Assembly: GCA_022701845.1 (NCBI GenBank)
Contig: JAKONS010000040.1
Span: 1-14,086 of the forward strand
DNA from: Burkholderiaceae bacterium
GTDB lineage: Bacteria; Pseudomonadota; Gammaproteobacteria; Burkholderiales; Burkholderiaceae
DNA: 14,086 nt
Direction: 5' to 3'
Below the pieces are notes generated by a model, which saw only the letters and a program-made list of their open reading frames with translations, did not search any database and had not been told where the DNA came from. Below, piece by piece: positions 1 to 8,512 of this stretch (its first letter is position 1; every line of letters begins with the position of its first letter). A program made the translations under genes and the position numbers.

Positions 1-1058
1 CCGGCGCGCCGCCGCTCCAGCAGCATCGAATCGCCATAGCTGAAGAACCGGTAGCCCTGCGCCACCGCGTGGCGGTAGAGCGCCATGACAGGGTCGTAGC
101 CGGCGAAGGCGCTGACCAGCATCATCAACGTCGAGCGGGGCAGGTGGAAGTTGGTGACGAGCAGGTCGACCACTCGGAATTCGAAGCCCGGGGTGATGAA
201 GATGTCGGTGTCGCCGATGGCCTCGCCGGTGGCTGCCCAGCTCTCGAGCGTGCGCACGCTGGTGGTACCCACGGCGACCACCCGGCCGCCGCGCGCGCGG
301 GTGTCGGCGATGGCCGCCTGCGTGGCGGCGGGCACGTCGTAGCGCTCGTGGTGCATGTGGTGGTCGGCGATGCGGTCGACCTTCACCGGCTGGAAGGTGC
401 CGGCGCCGACATGCAGGGTGACCGCCGCGCGGCGCACGCCCCCGGCTTCCAGCGCGGCCAGCAACGCTTCGTCGAAATGCAGCGCCGCGGTGGGCGCGGC
501 GACGGCACCGGGCACCCGCGCGAAGACGGTCTGGTAGCGCTGCGCGTCCTCGGCCGAATCGGCATGGTCGATATAGGGCGGCAGCGGCACATGGCCGTGG
601 CGCTCCATCAGGTCGTAGGGCGTGTCTTCGGGGCCGCCCTCGAAGCGGAACCGGTACAGCGGCCCGGCCGCCTCGGGCCAGCGGCCGAGCAGCACCGCCC
701 GGAAGCCGCCGGCCATCCGCAGCGCGGCGCCCGGCAGCGGCTTCTTGCTGACCTTCATGTGGCAGGCCACGTCGCCGTCGGGCAGCACCCGCTCGACCAG
801 CAGCTCGACCTTGCCGCCGCTGGTCTTCTCGCCGTAGAGCCGCGCCTTCACCACCCGGGTGTCGTTGAACACCAGCAGGTCGCCGGACCGCAGCAGGCCG
901 GGCAGGGTGTCGAAGATGCGGTCGGTCGGCGGGCTGCCGCGGCCGTCGAGCAGGCGCGAGCCGCTGCGGCGCGGCGCGGGGTGCTGGGCGATGAGTTCCG
1001 GGGGCAGGGCGAAGTCGAAATCGGCGACGGTGAAGTCGCGGGCGGAGTCGGGTGTCAT
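1..1058 (-). CDS. queA: S-adenosylmethionine:tRNA ribosyltransferase-isomerase QueA (3' end outside window)
   Basis: QueA transfers and isomerises the ribosyl group of S-adenosylmethionine onto 7-aminomethyl-7-deazaguanine in the tRNA anticodon, giving epoxyqueuosine, the penultimate step of queuosine synthesis in the cytoplasm. Reading the minus strand from the ATG at 1058-1056 gives [20 protein letters not shown], then family blocks such as [64 protein letters not shown] and, near the window edge, [13 protein letters not shown]. About 352 residues are visible without a stop codon. Known QueA proteins are about 340-360 residues, so only a few C-terminal residues should be missing. No clear ribosome binding site is seen before the start. 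It diverges from recG across an 85-base gap. The long plus-strand open frame at 69-1067 is its GC-rich shadow. Identity is very secure; the exact start is moderately secure. Confidence 0.96.
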   Translation of the reverse strand, partial: MTPDSARDFTVADFDFALPPELIAQHPAPRRSGSRLLDGRGSPPTDRIFDTLPGLLRSGDLLVFNDTRVVKARLYGEKTSGGKVELLVERVLPDGDVACHMKVSKKPLPGAALRMAGGFRAVLLGRWPEAAGPLYRFRFEGGPEDTPYDLMERHGHVPLPPYIDHADSAEDAQRYQTVFARVPGAVAAPTAALHFDEALLAALEAGGVRRAAVTLHVGAGTFQPVKVDRIADHHMHHERYDVPAATQAAIADTRARGGRVVAVGTTSVRTLESWAATGEAIGDTDIFITPGFEFRVVDLLVTNFHLPRSTLMMLVSAFAGYDPVMALYRHAVAQGYRFFSYGDSMLLERRRA

Positions 1059-1143
1059 GGCGCTTGAGGACGGGACGCGTCCGTACCAAGTAAGAGGATG
1101 AAGCCGGCGCGTTCCGGGCCCGGCGAGAGGGCAGAATTCTCCC

Positions 1144-3342
1144 ATGCCCCCCGCCGTGCCCGCCACCTCCGCCCGCGCCCCGTCGCCGCGTGCCACCGCG
1201 CCCGCGGCACCCAAGGCAGCGGCCGCACCGGCCCGCAAGCCGATGAGCCCGGCCCAGCTGGCGATGCGCAAACTGGGCCTGGTGCGCGACATCGACCTGG
1301 CCCTGCACCTGCCGCTGCGCTACGAGGACGAGACCCGCATCCTGCGCATCGCCGACACCCGCAACGGCGACCACGCCCAGGTGCAGGGCACGGTGGTGCA
1401 CAGCGACGTGCAGCTGCAGGGCCGGCGCCAGCTCAAGGTGCTGATCGACGACGGCAGCGACACGCTGGAACTGCGCTTCTTCACCTTCTATCCCTCCCAC
1501 CACAAGGCGCTGGCCGAGGGCATGCAGGTGCGGGTGCGCGGCGAGATCCGCGGCGGCTTCATCGGCCGCACCATGCTGCATCCGTCGTTCACCACGATCG
1601 ACGCGCCGCTGCCGGAGGCGCTCACGCCGGTGTATCCGGCCAGCGCCCAGTTGCCGCAGGCCTATGTGCGGCGGGCGGTCAATTCGGGGCTGCAGCGCGC
1701 CGACCTGTCCGAGACCCTGCCGCGCCGGGCCGACCCCTACCCGCACGGACCGGGCCCCTACGAGCCGGCCTGGACGCTGGCCGATGCATTGCGCTTCCTG
1801 CACCACCCCGCCGCCGATGTGGCGCTGGCCACGCTGGAAGACCGCAGCCACCCCGCCTGGCGCCGGCTGAAGGCCGAGGAGCTGCTGGCGCAGCAGCTGT
1901 CGCAGCTCGAAGCGCGCCGCGCCCGCGACGGCCTGCGCGCGCCGCGCCTGTCGGCCGGGGCAGCCGCGGCGTCCGCGCTGCCGTCGCAGCTGCTGGCGGT
2001 GCTGCCGTTCGGCCTGACCGGGGCGCAGCGCCGCGTGGTCGACGAGATCGCCGGGGACATGGACCGCCCCGCCCCGGACGCCGGTGCCTATCCGATGCAC
2101 CGGCTGCTGCAGGGCGACGTCGGCGCGGGCAAGACGGTGGTGGCCGCGCTGGCCGCCTGCATCTGCATCGAGGCTGGCCATCAATGCGCGCTGATGGCAC
2201 CGACCGAGATCCTGGCTGCGCAGCATTTCGAGAAGCTGGTCGGCTGGCTGCAGCCCCTGCTGGCGGCGCGCGGCAAGCAGGTCGCCTGGCTCACCGGCGG
2301 GCAGAAGAAGAAGGACCGCGCCGCCGCGCTGGCGCTGGTCGCCAGCGGCGAGGCGGCGCTGGTGGTCGGCACCCATGCGGTGATTCAGGGCCCAGTGGTG
2401 TTCGCCAGCCTGGCGCTGGCGGTGATCGACGAGCAGCACCGCTTCGGGGTCGCCCAGCGCCTGGCGCTGCGCGAGAAGGCCGGCGGCGAGATCGCCGGCG
2501 CCCCGCGTGAGCCGCATCTGCTGATGATGACCGCCACCCCGATCCCGCGCACGCTGGCGATGAGCTACTACGCCGATCTCGACGTCTCCACCCTCGACGA
2601 GCTGCCGCCCGGCCGCACGCCGGTGGTCACCAAGCTGGTGTCCGACAGCCGGCGCGAGGAGGTGGTCGGGCGCATCGCCTCCCAGCTCGCGCAGGGCCGC
2701 CAGGTGTACTGGGTGTGTCCGCTGATCGAGGAGAGCGAGGCGGTCGACCTGGTCAACGCCACCCAGACCCACGCCGACCTGCAGGAGAGCCTGCCGGGCA
2801 CCCCGATCGGGCTGCTGCATTCGCGCATGCCGCCGGTCGACAAGAAGGCGGTGATGGCCGAGTTCACCGCCGGCCGCATGGGCGTGCTGGTGAGCACCAC
2901 GGTGATCGAGGTGGGTGTCGACGTGCCGAACGCCTCGCTGATGGTGATCGAGCATGCCGAGCGATTCGGGCTGTCGCAGCTGCACCAGTTGCGCGGCCGG
3001 GTGGGGCGGGGCGCGGCGGCGTCGGCCTGCGTGCTGCTGTATGCGCCCAACGAAGGCGGCCGGGTGAGCGAGGCTGCGCGCGAGCGCCTGCGCGCCATGG
3101 CCGAGACCTCCGACGGCTTCGAGATCGCCCGGCGCGACCTGGAGATCCGCGGGCCGGGCGAGTTCCTGGGCGCTCGCCAGTCGGGCGCCGCGCTGCTGCG
3201 TTTCGCCGATCTCGAGGCCGACGCCGACCTGCTCGAATGGGCGCGCGACCTGGCGCCGAAGATGCTGCACCACGACCCCGACCTGGCCGCCCGCCACGTG
3301 GCCCGCTGGCTGGGTACCCGCTCGGAGTTCCTGAAGGCCTGA
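1144..3342 (+). CDS. recG: ATP-dependent DNA helicase RecG
   Basis: RecG is a superfamily 2 double-stranded DNA translocase that remodels stalled replication forks and branch-migrates Holliday junctions and R-loops. The 732-residue product has an N-terminal wedge/OB region beginning around [10 protein letters not shown], Walker A GDVGAGKT at residues 324-331, the DEQH box at 429-432, motif [17 protein letters not shown], the C-terminal helicase segment [12 protein letters not shown] near 585-596 and motif [11 protein letters not shown] at 615-623. E. coli RecG has 693 residues. The first 33 residues here are rich in Ala and Pro and look non-conserved, so Met34 (1243) is an alternative start. 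I kept 1144 because GAGAGG lies upstream at 1125-1130, although the spacing of 13 is long. It diverges from queA and is followed by oxyR after 36 bases. Identity is certain from the motifs; the start is less so. Confidence 0.96.
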   Translation: MPPAVPATSARAPSPRATAPAAPKAAAAPARKPMSPAQLAMRKLGLVRDIDLALHLPLRYEDETRILRIADTRNGDHAQVQGTVVHSDVQLQGRRQLKVLIDDGSDTLELRFFTFYPSHHKALAEGMQVRVRGEIRGGFIGRTMLHPSFTTIDAPLPEALTPVYPASAQLPQAYVRRAVNSGLQRADLSETLPRRADPYPHGPGPYEPAWTLADALRFLHHPAADVALATLEDRSHPAWRRLKAEELLAQQLSQLEARRARDGLRAPRLSAGAAAASALPSQLLAVLPFGLTGAQRRVVDEIAGDMDRPAPDAGAYPMHRLLQGDVGAGKTVVAALAACICIEAGHQCALMAPTEILAAQHFEKLVGWLQPLLAARGKQVAWLTGGQKKKDRAAALALVASGEAALVVGTHAVIQGPVVFASLALAVIDEQHRFGVAQRLALREKAGGEIAGAPREPHLLMMTATPIPRTLAMSYYADLDVSTLDELPPGRTPVVTKLVSDSRREEVVGRIASQLAQGRQVYWVCPLIEESEAVDLVNATQTHADLQESLPGTPIGLLHSRMPPVDKKAVMAEFTAGRMGVLVSTTVIEVGVDVPNASLMVIEHAERFGLSQLHQLRGRVGRGAAASACVLLYAPNEGGRVSEAARERLRAMAETSDGFEIARRDLEIRGPGEFLGARQSGAALLRFADLEADADLLEWARDLAPKMLHHDPDLAARHVARWLGTRSEFLKA

Positions 3343-3367
3343 AGGCGCAGCGGCCGCTGCGTATGAT
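3339..3367 (+). promoter_or_regulatory. Candidate oxyR promoter
   Basis: TATGAT at 3362-3367 matches the -10 consensus in 5 of 6 positions. CTGAAG lies 17 bases upstream at 3339-3344, a weak -35 that overlaps the recG stop. The start codon of oxyR is at 3379, so a transcript beginning about 7 bases after the -10 would have a leader of only about 5 bases. There is no convincing Shine-Dalgarno sequence. Transcription through from recG is equally possible. Confidence 0.4.
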
Positions 3368-3378
3368 CCGCACCCACC

Positions 3379-4338
3379 ATGACGCTCACCGAACTCAAAT
3401 ACATCGTCGCCGTCGCGCGCGAAAAACACTTCGGCAAGGCGGCGGAAGCCTGCTATGTCTCGCAGCCCACGCTGTCGGTGGCGATCCGCAAGCTCGAGGA
3501 CGAGCTCGAGGTCAAGCTCTTCGAGCGCAGCGCCAACGAAGTCGCGGTGACGCCGCTGGGCGAGGAAATCGTGCGCCAGGCGCAGAGCGTGCTGGAGCAG
3601 GCCGCCGGCATCAAGGAGATCGCCAAGCGCGGCAAGGATCCGCTGGCCGGCGCGCTGACGCTGGGCATCATCTACACCATCGGGCCGTATCTGCTGCCCG
3701 ACCTGGTGCGGGAATCGCTCTCGCGCACGCCGCAGATGCCGCTGATGCTGCAGGAGAACTTCACGGTGAAGCTGCTGGAGATGCTGCGCACCGGCGAGAT
3801 CGACTGCGCCATCGTCGCCGAGCCCTATCCCGACGCCGGCCTGGCCACCGCCGCGCTCTACGACGAGCCCTTCCTGGCCGCGGTGCCCAGCACCCATCCG
3901 CTGGCGCATCGCGAGAGCGTCACCGCCGAGGAGATGAAGGGCGAGACCATGCTGCTGCTGGGCAACGGCCACTGCTTCCGCGACCACGTGCTGGAGGTGT
4001 GCCCCGAGTTCGCGCGCTTCTCCAGCAACGCCGAAGGCATCCGCAAGAGCTTCGAAGGCTCGTCGCTGGAAACCATCAAGCACATGGTGGCCGCCGGCAT
4101 GGGCGTGACGCTGGTGCCGCGCCTGTCGGTGCCGAAGGTGGCCTTCGTGCCCAAGACCAAGGCCCGCCGCGCCGACGACGACGCGCCGCATGTGAAGTAC
4201 ATCCCGTTCTCCGGCATACCGCCGACACGCCGCGTGTCGCTGGCCTGGCGCCGCAGCTTCACCCGCTACGAAGCCATCGCGGCCCTGCGCAACGCCATCT
4301 ACGCCTGCGAGCTGCCGGGCGTGACCCGGCTGTCCTGA
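3379..4338 (+). CDS. oxyR: Hydrogen peroxide-responsive LysR-type regulator OxyR
   Basis: OxyR senses peroxide through a disulfide switch and activates antioxidant and iron-protection genes as a DNA-bound tetramer. The 319-residue product starts MTLTELKYIVAVAREKHFGKAAEACYVSQPTLS-type, a LysR winged helix-turn-helix over roughly residues 1-60, followed by a coiled linker and a two-lobed sensor domain. The diagnostic feature is GHCFRDHVLEVC: the cysteines fall at residues 199 and 208, the same numbers as the redox pair of E. coli OxyR. It is followed by SSLETIKHMVAAGMGVTLVP, also as in OxyR. This separates it from CysB, CatR and other LysR proteins. It lies between recG and dps, and the adjacent dps promoter carries a plausible OxyR-type site. 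Autoregulation is known in the family but no strong site is evident before oxyR itself. Confidence 0.95.
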   Translation: MTLTELKYIVAVAREKHFGKAAEACYVSQPTLSVAIRKLEDELEVKLFERSANEVAVTPLGEEIVRQAQSVLEQAAGIKEIAKRGKDPLAGALTLGIIYTIGPYLLPDLVRESLSRTPQMPLMLQENFTVKLLEMLRTGEIDCAIVAEPYPDAGLATAALYDEPFLAAVPSTHPLAHRESVTAEEMKGETMLLLGNGHCFRDHVLEVCPEFARFSSNAEGIRKSFEGSSLETIKHMVAAGMGVTLVPRLSVPKVAFVPKTKARRADDDAPHVKYIPFSGIPPTRRVSLAWRRSFTRYEAIAALRNAIYACELPGVTRLS

Positions 4339-4368
4339 GCGCCAATCGCCGACATAGCGGCTGGCTGT
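4332..4368 (+). promoter_or_regulatory. Candidate OxyR binding site upstream of dps
   Basis: The E. coli OxyR consensus is four quarter-sites, ATAG-N7-CTAT-N7-ATAG-N7-CTAT. In this register the sequence reads GTCC (4332-4335), CAAT (4343-4346), ATAG (4354-4357) and CTGT (4365-4368), which is 11 of 16 matches, with the downstream half much the better. The last quarter-site touches the -35 of the dps promoter, a usual position for an activator. The first quarter is poor and overlaps the oxyR stop codon. The match alone is weak; position and neighbouring genes add most of the support. Confidence 0.4.
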
Positions 4369-4396
4369 TGGCCGGGGGGTGCGGCGCTCCTACAGT
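4368..4396 (+). promoter_or_regulatory. Candidate sigma-70 promoter of dps
   Basis: TTGGCC at 4368-4373 and TACAGT at 4391-4396 each match the sigma-70 hexamers in 4 of 6 positions and are separated by exactly 17 bases. Transcription would start near 4403, giving a leader of about 36 bases that contains the ribosome binding site GAGGGAA at 4424-4430. The imperfect hexamers suit a promoter that needs an activator. Confidence 0.5.
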
Positions 4397-4438
4397 GGCA
4401 GGATCTGTTTTCGTTTTCAACGCGAGGGAATTTCAGCC

Positions 4439-5041
4439 ATGGCAACCAAATCGAAAAACGTGAAGAAGCTCAGCAACGCAGCCGTCGGCGGGCCTCTCGC
4501 ATCCGAGGGCAAGCTACCGACCAAGGGCGGCATGTCGGTGGCGCCGTCCTCGGGCAGCGGTCGTGCACCGGTGATCAACATCGGCATCGCCGACGCCGAT
4601 CGCGCCTCGATCGCCGAAGGGCTGTCGCGGGTGCTGGCGGACACCTACACGCTCTACCTCACCACCCACAATTTCCACTGGAACGTGACCGGGCCGCATT
4701 TCAACTCGCTGCACGCCATGTTCATGGCGCAATACACCGAACTGTGGAATTCGACCGACGTGATCGCCGAACGCATCCGCTCGCTCGGCCACTACGCGCC
4801 GGGCTCGTATGCCGAGTTCAGCAAGATCGCCACCGTGCCCGACGTGCCGCCCACGCCGCCGAAGGCGATGCAGATGGTCGCCATCCTGGTGCAGGGCCAC
4901 GAGACGGTGTCGCGCATCGCCCGCGAGTTCATCCCGGTGGCGGCAGCGGCCGGCGACGACCCCACCGCCGACATGCTCACCGCGCGCTGCACGGTGCACG
5001 ATCAGACCGCCTGGATGCTGCGGTCCCTGCTGGAAGACTGA
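4439..5041 (+). CDS. dps: Dps-family DNA-protecting ferritin-like protein
   Basis: Dps forms dodecamers that oxidise iron(II), usually with hydrogen peroxide, store the iron and often coat DNA in starvation or oxidative stress. The 200-residue product has the family core [22 protein letters not shown] and [14 protein letters not shown]80, H92, D107 and E111 keep the spacing of E. coli Dps ligands H51, H63, D78 and E82. Residue 96, equivalent to the remaining acidic ligand (E. coli D67), is Met. The first 45 or so residues form a flexible Lys/Gly/Ser-rich tail ([12 protein letters not shown]) that could bind DNA. E. coli Dps has 167 residues. The start at 4439 is supported by GAGGGAA eight bases upstream; the open frame continues to 4379 but that part covers the promoter. 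It follows oxyR by 100 bases and ends before a strong terminator. Whether it should be named dps or simply a Dps-like ferroxidase depends on tests of DNA binding. Confidence 0.93.
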   Translation: MATKSKNVKKLSNAAVGGPLASEGKLPTKGGMSVAPSSGSGRAPVINIGIADADRASIAEGLSRVLADTYTLYLTTHNFHWNVTGPHFNSLHAMFMAQYTELWNSTDVIAERIRSLGHYAPGSYAEFSKIATVPDVPPTPPKAMQMVAILVQGHETVSRIAREFIPVAAAAGDDPTADMLTARCTVHDQTAWMLRSLLED

Positions 5042-5056
5042 TCCGGCGGCGACGCT

Positions 5057-5081
5057 CGCCGCACCGGCGACCGGTGCGGTG
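5057..5081 (+). other. Perfect GC-rich hairpin downstream of dps
   Basis: CCGCACCGG (5059-5067) and CCGGTGCGG (5071-5079) form a perfect 9-pair stem around the loop CGA. One G-T and one C-G pair can extend it to 5057-5081. No T-run follows. It begins 15 bases after the dps stop and precedes the real terminator. It could protect the dps mRNA 3' end or serve as an auxiliary stop; nothing in the sequence decides this. Confidence 0.5.
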
Positions 5082-5098
5082 GCGCGATCGACCAAACG

Positions 5099-5130
5099 CG
5101 GAGCGGCAAAATGGCCGCTCTGTTTTTTTT
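5099..5130 (+). terminator. Rho-independent terminator after dps
   Basis: GAGCGGC (5101-5107) pairs with GCCGCTC (5114-5120) around the loop AAAATG. A G-T and a C-G pair at the base extend the stem to 9 pairs. Eight consecutive T follow at 5123-5130. This is a textbook intrinsic terminator for the oxyR-dps side. It ends only 14 bases before the ubiA start codon. Confidence 0.9.
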
Positions 5131-5144
5131 CGTCCGCCATTCGC

Positions 5145-6005
5145 ATGCATACCGGCCGCCTCGCGCTCTATCTCGATCTGATCCGCTGGAGCCGGCCCGC
5201 CGGCTGGCTGCTGCTGCTGTGGCCCACGCTGGTGGCGCTGTGGGTGGCGGCCGGCGGGTTTCCCGGCTGGCATCTGCTGGTGGTGTTCGTGGCGGGCACG
5301 GTGCTGATGCGCAGCGCCGGATGCTGCGTGAACGATGTCGCCGACCGCGATTTCGACCGGCATGTGAAGCGCACTGCGCAGCGGCCGGTGACCAGCGGCG
5401 CGGTATCGACCCGCGAGGCGCTGGCGCTGGGCGCCGGGCTGGCCCTGGTGGCCTTCGCCCTGGTGCTCACCACCAACCTGACGACGGTGCTCTGGTCCTT
5501 CGGTGCGCTGGCGGTGACGCTGGCCTATCCGTTCGCCAAGCGCTGGGTATCGATGCCGCAAGCGGTGCTCGGCGTGGCCTTCAGTTTCGGCATCCCGATG
5601 GCCTTCACCGCGATCCAGGGCCGGGTGCCGGAGACCGCCTGGCTGCTGGTGGCGTCCAACCTGTTCTGGGTGTTGGCCTACGACACCCAATATGCGATGG
5701 TCGACCGCGACGACGATCTGAAGATCGGCATGAAGACCTCGGCCATCACGCTCGGGCGCCGGGATGTGCCGGCGGTGGCGGCGTTCTATGCGCTGGCCCT
5801 GGTGCTGCAGGTGGTGGCCTTGCGCGACGCCGGCCTGGGCTGGCCGCTGTGGCTGGCGCTGGTGGCAGCGGCGGCGCAGGCGGCGTGGCATGTCTGGTTG
5901 ATCCGCGATCGCAGCCGGGAGGGCTGCTTCCAGGCGTTTCGCCTCAACCACTGGCTGGGCGCCACCCTGTGCGCCGGCGTGGTGATCGGCAGCCTGCTGC
6001 GCTAG
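5145..6005 (+). CDS. ubiA: 4-hydroxybenzoate polyprenyltransferase UbiA
   Basis: UbiA is an inner-membrane enzyme that joins a polyprenyl chain to 4-hydroxybenzoate, an early step of ubiquinone synthesis. The 286-residue product is mostly hydrophobic helices. It has the two Asp-rich Mg-diphosphate motifs of the family: NDVADRDFD (residues 63-71) and [12 protein letters not shown] (180-191). The opening [27 protein letters not shown] is typical of UbiA. The length is close to the 290 residues of E. coli UbiA. The open frame reaches back to 4809, but it then overlaps dps and the terminator; no ATG, GTG or TTG lies in frame close upstream, so 5145 is the best start. There is no Shine-Dalgarno sequence, and the dps terminator ends 14 bases upstream. 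It converges with proC, with only 26 bases between them and no clear terminator. Confidence 0.95.
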   Translation: MHTGRLALYLDLIRWSRPAGWLLLLWPTLVALWVAAGGFPGWHLLVVFVAGTVLMRSAGCCVNDVADRDFDRHVKRTAQRPVTSGAVSTREALALGAGLALVAFALVLTTNLTTVLWSFGALAVTLAYPFAKRWVSMPQAVLGVAFSFGIPMAFTAIQGRVPETAWLLVASNLFWVLAYDTQYAMVDRDDDLKIGMKTSAITLGRRDVPAVAAFYALALVLQVVALRDAGLGWPLWLALVAAAAQAAWHVWLIRDRSREGCFQAFRLNHWLGATLCAGVVIGSLLR

Positions 6006-6031
6006 GGACCGCCCGCTCGCCTGTCGGTCGT

Positions 6032-6868
6032 TCAGCGGCCGAATTCGACGCCGAGTTCGCCGGCCCGATCCCGCGCCGCATGCATCGCGGCACGAAACGC
6101 GGCGGCCATGCCGGAGCCGTCCATCGCGGTCAGTGCGGCATAGGTGGTGCCGCCCTTCGAGGTGACCTTCTGCCGCATGCTTTCCAGCGACTCGGTGGAG
6201 TGCGCGGCCAGGTGGGCGGCGCCGGCGAAGGTGCCCACCGCCAGCTCGCGAGCCTGGGCGTCGGTCAAACCCATCTCGGTGCCGGCCTGCACCATCGCCT
6301 CGAGAAAATAGAACACATAGGCCGGGCCCGAGCCCGACAACGCGGTGACCGCGTCGAGCTGCGCTTCCTCGCGCATCCAGATGCGCGCGCCGGTCGGGCT
6401 CAGCACCTCGTCGATGCGGGCGCGGTCGGCGGCGGACACGTCGGCACGCGCGAACAGCCCGGTCATGCCCTTGCCGACCAGCGCCGGCGTGTTGGGCATG
6501 GCGCGCACCACCCGCCCGGTGCCCAACCAGCGCGCGATGCTGTCGCTGGAGATGCCCGCCGCGACGCTCAAATGCAGCGCTGCGCCCGCGAACGGCGCCA
6601 CCGCGGCGGCGGCGTCGTGGAAGGTCTGCGGCTTGACCGCCCACACCACCAGCCCGCAGTCGGCCAGACGGGCGTCGGCCGCGGCCTGGGCCACGATGCC
6701 GTACTGCTCCAGCAGCCGGGCACGCGCCGGCTCGAAAGGCTCGATCACGGTGACGGCGTCGGCCGCCGTGCCCTGCTCGAGCAGTCCGCCGATGATGGCG
6801 GAGGCCATGTTGCCGCCGCCGACGAAGGCGATGCGGGCCGGGGAAGGGGGTGTGTGCGAATCGGTCAT
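6032..6868 (-). CDS. proC: Pyrroline-5-carboxylate reductase ProC
   Basis: ProC reduces 1-pyrroline-5-carboxylate to L-proline with NAD(P)H, the last step of proline synthesis in the cytoplasm. The 278-residue product has the N-terminal Rossmann motif [18 protein letters not shown] (residues 13-30), the conserved [18 protein letters not shown] segment and the family signature around [21 protein letters not shown], followed by [15 protein letters not shown]. coli ProC has 269 residues, so the length is normal. The ATG at 6868-6866 is the only sensible start: about 12 non-conserved residues precede the Rossmann strand. No good Shine-Dalgarno sequence is seen; TATCCT, a -10-like hexamer on the minus strand, lies 8 bases before the start. 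It is divergent from glpK (116-base gap) and convergent with ubiA. Confidence 0.96.
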   Translation of the reverse strand: MTDSHTPPSPARIAFVGGGNMASAIIGGLLEQGTAADAVTVIEPFEPARARLLEQYGIVAQAAADARLADCGLVVWAVKPQTFHDAAAAVAPFAGAALHLSVAAGISSDSIARWLGTGRVVRAMPNTPALVGKGMTGLFARADVSAADRARIDEVLSPTGARIWMREEAQLDAVTALSGSGPAYVFYFLEAMVQAGTEMGLTDAQARELAVGTFAGAAHLAAHSTESLESMRQKVTSKGGTTYAALTAMDGSGMAAAFRAAMHAARDRAGELGVEFGR

Positions 6869-6984
6869 GGCGGGGGAGGATACCCCTGCGCCTGCGTTGC
6901 AAGTGCCCGTCTGCGGCCTTTCGGCCGGGTGTCACCGCGTTTTCCACACCGGCCCGCGCACCGCGGCTGGGGTACGCTTTGGCC

Positions 6985-8493
<1,509 letters not shown>

Positions 8494-8512
8494 GTCTTCC
8501 TTGTCTTACTCC

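Noticed and set aside
69..1067. 332-codon plus-strand open frame opposite queA
   Set aside because: It lies wholly opposite QueA, has a His/Gly/Ala/Arg-biased composition typical of antisense frames in GC-rich DNA, and shows no recognisable domain.
6006..6031. Possible bidirectional terminator between ubiA and proC
   Set aside because: Only a 5-pair GACCG/CGGTC stem with a 13-base loop and no T-run is present, too weak to call.
6869..6984. GlpR operator between proC and glpK
   Set aside because: No sequence resembling the known GlpR operator half-sites was found. The GGCC-TTTC-GGCC inverted repeat is short and common in GC-rich DNA.
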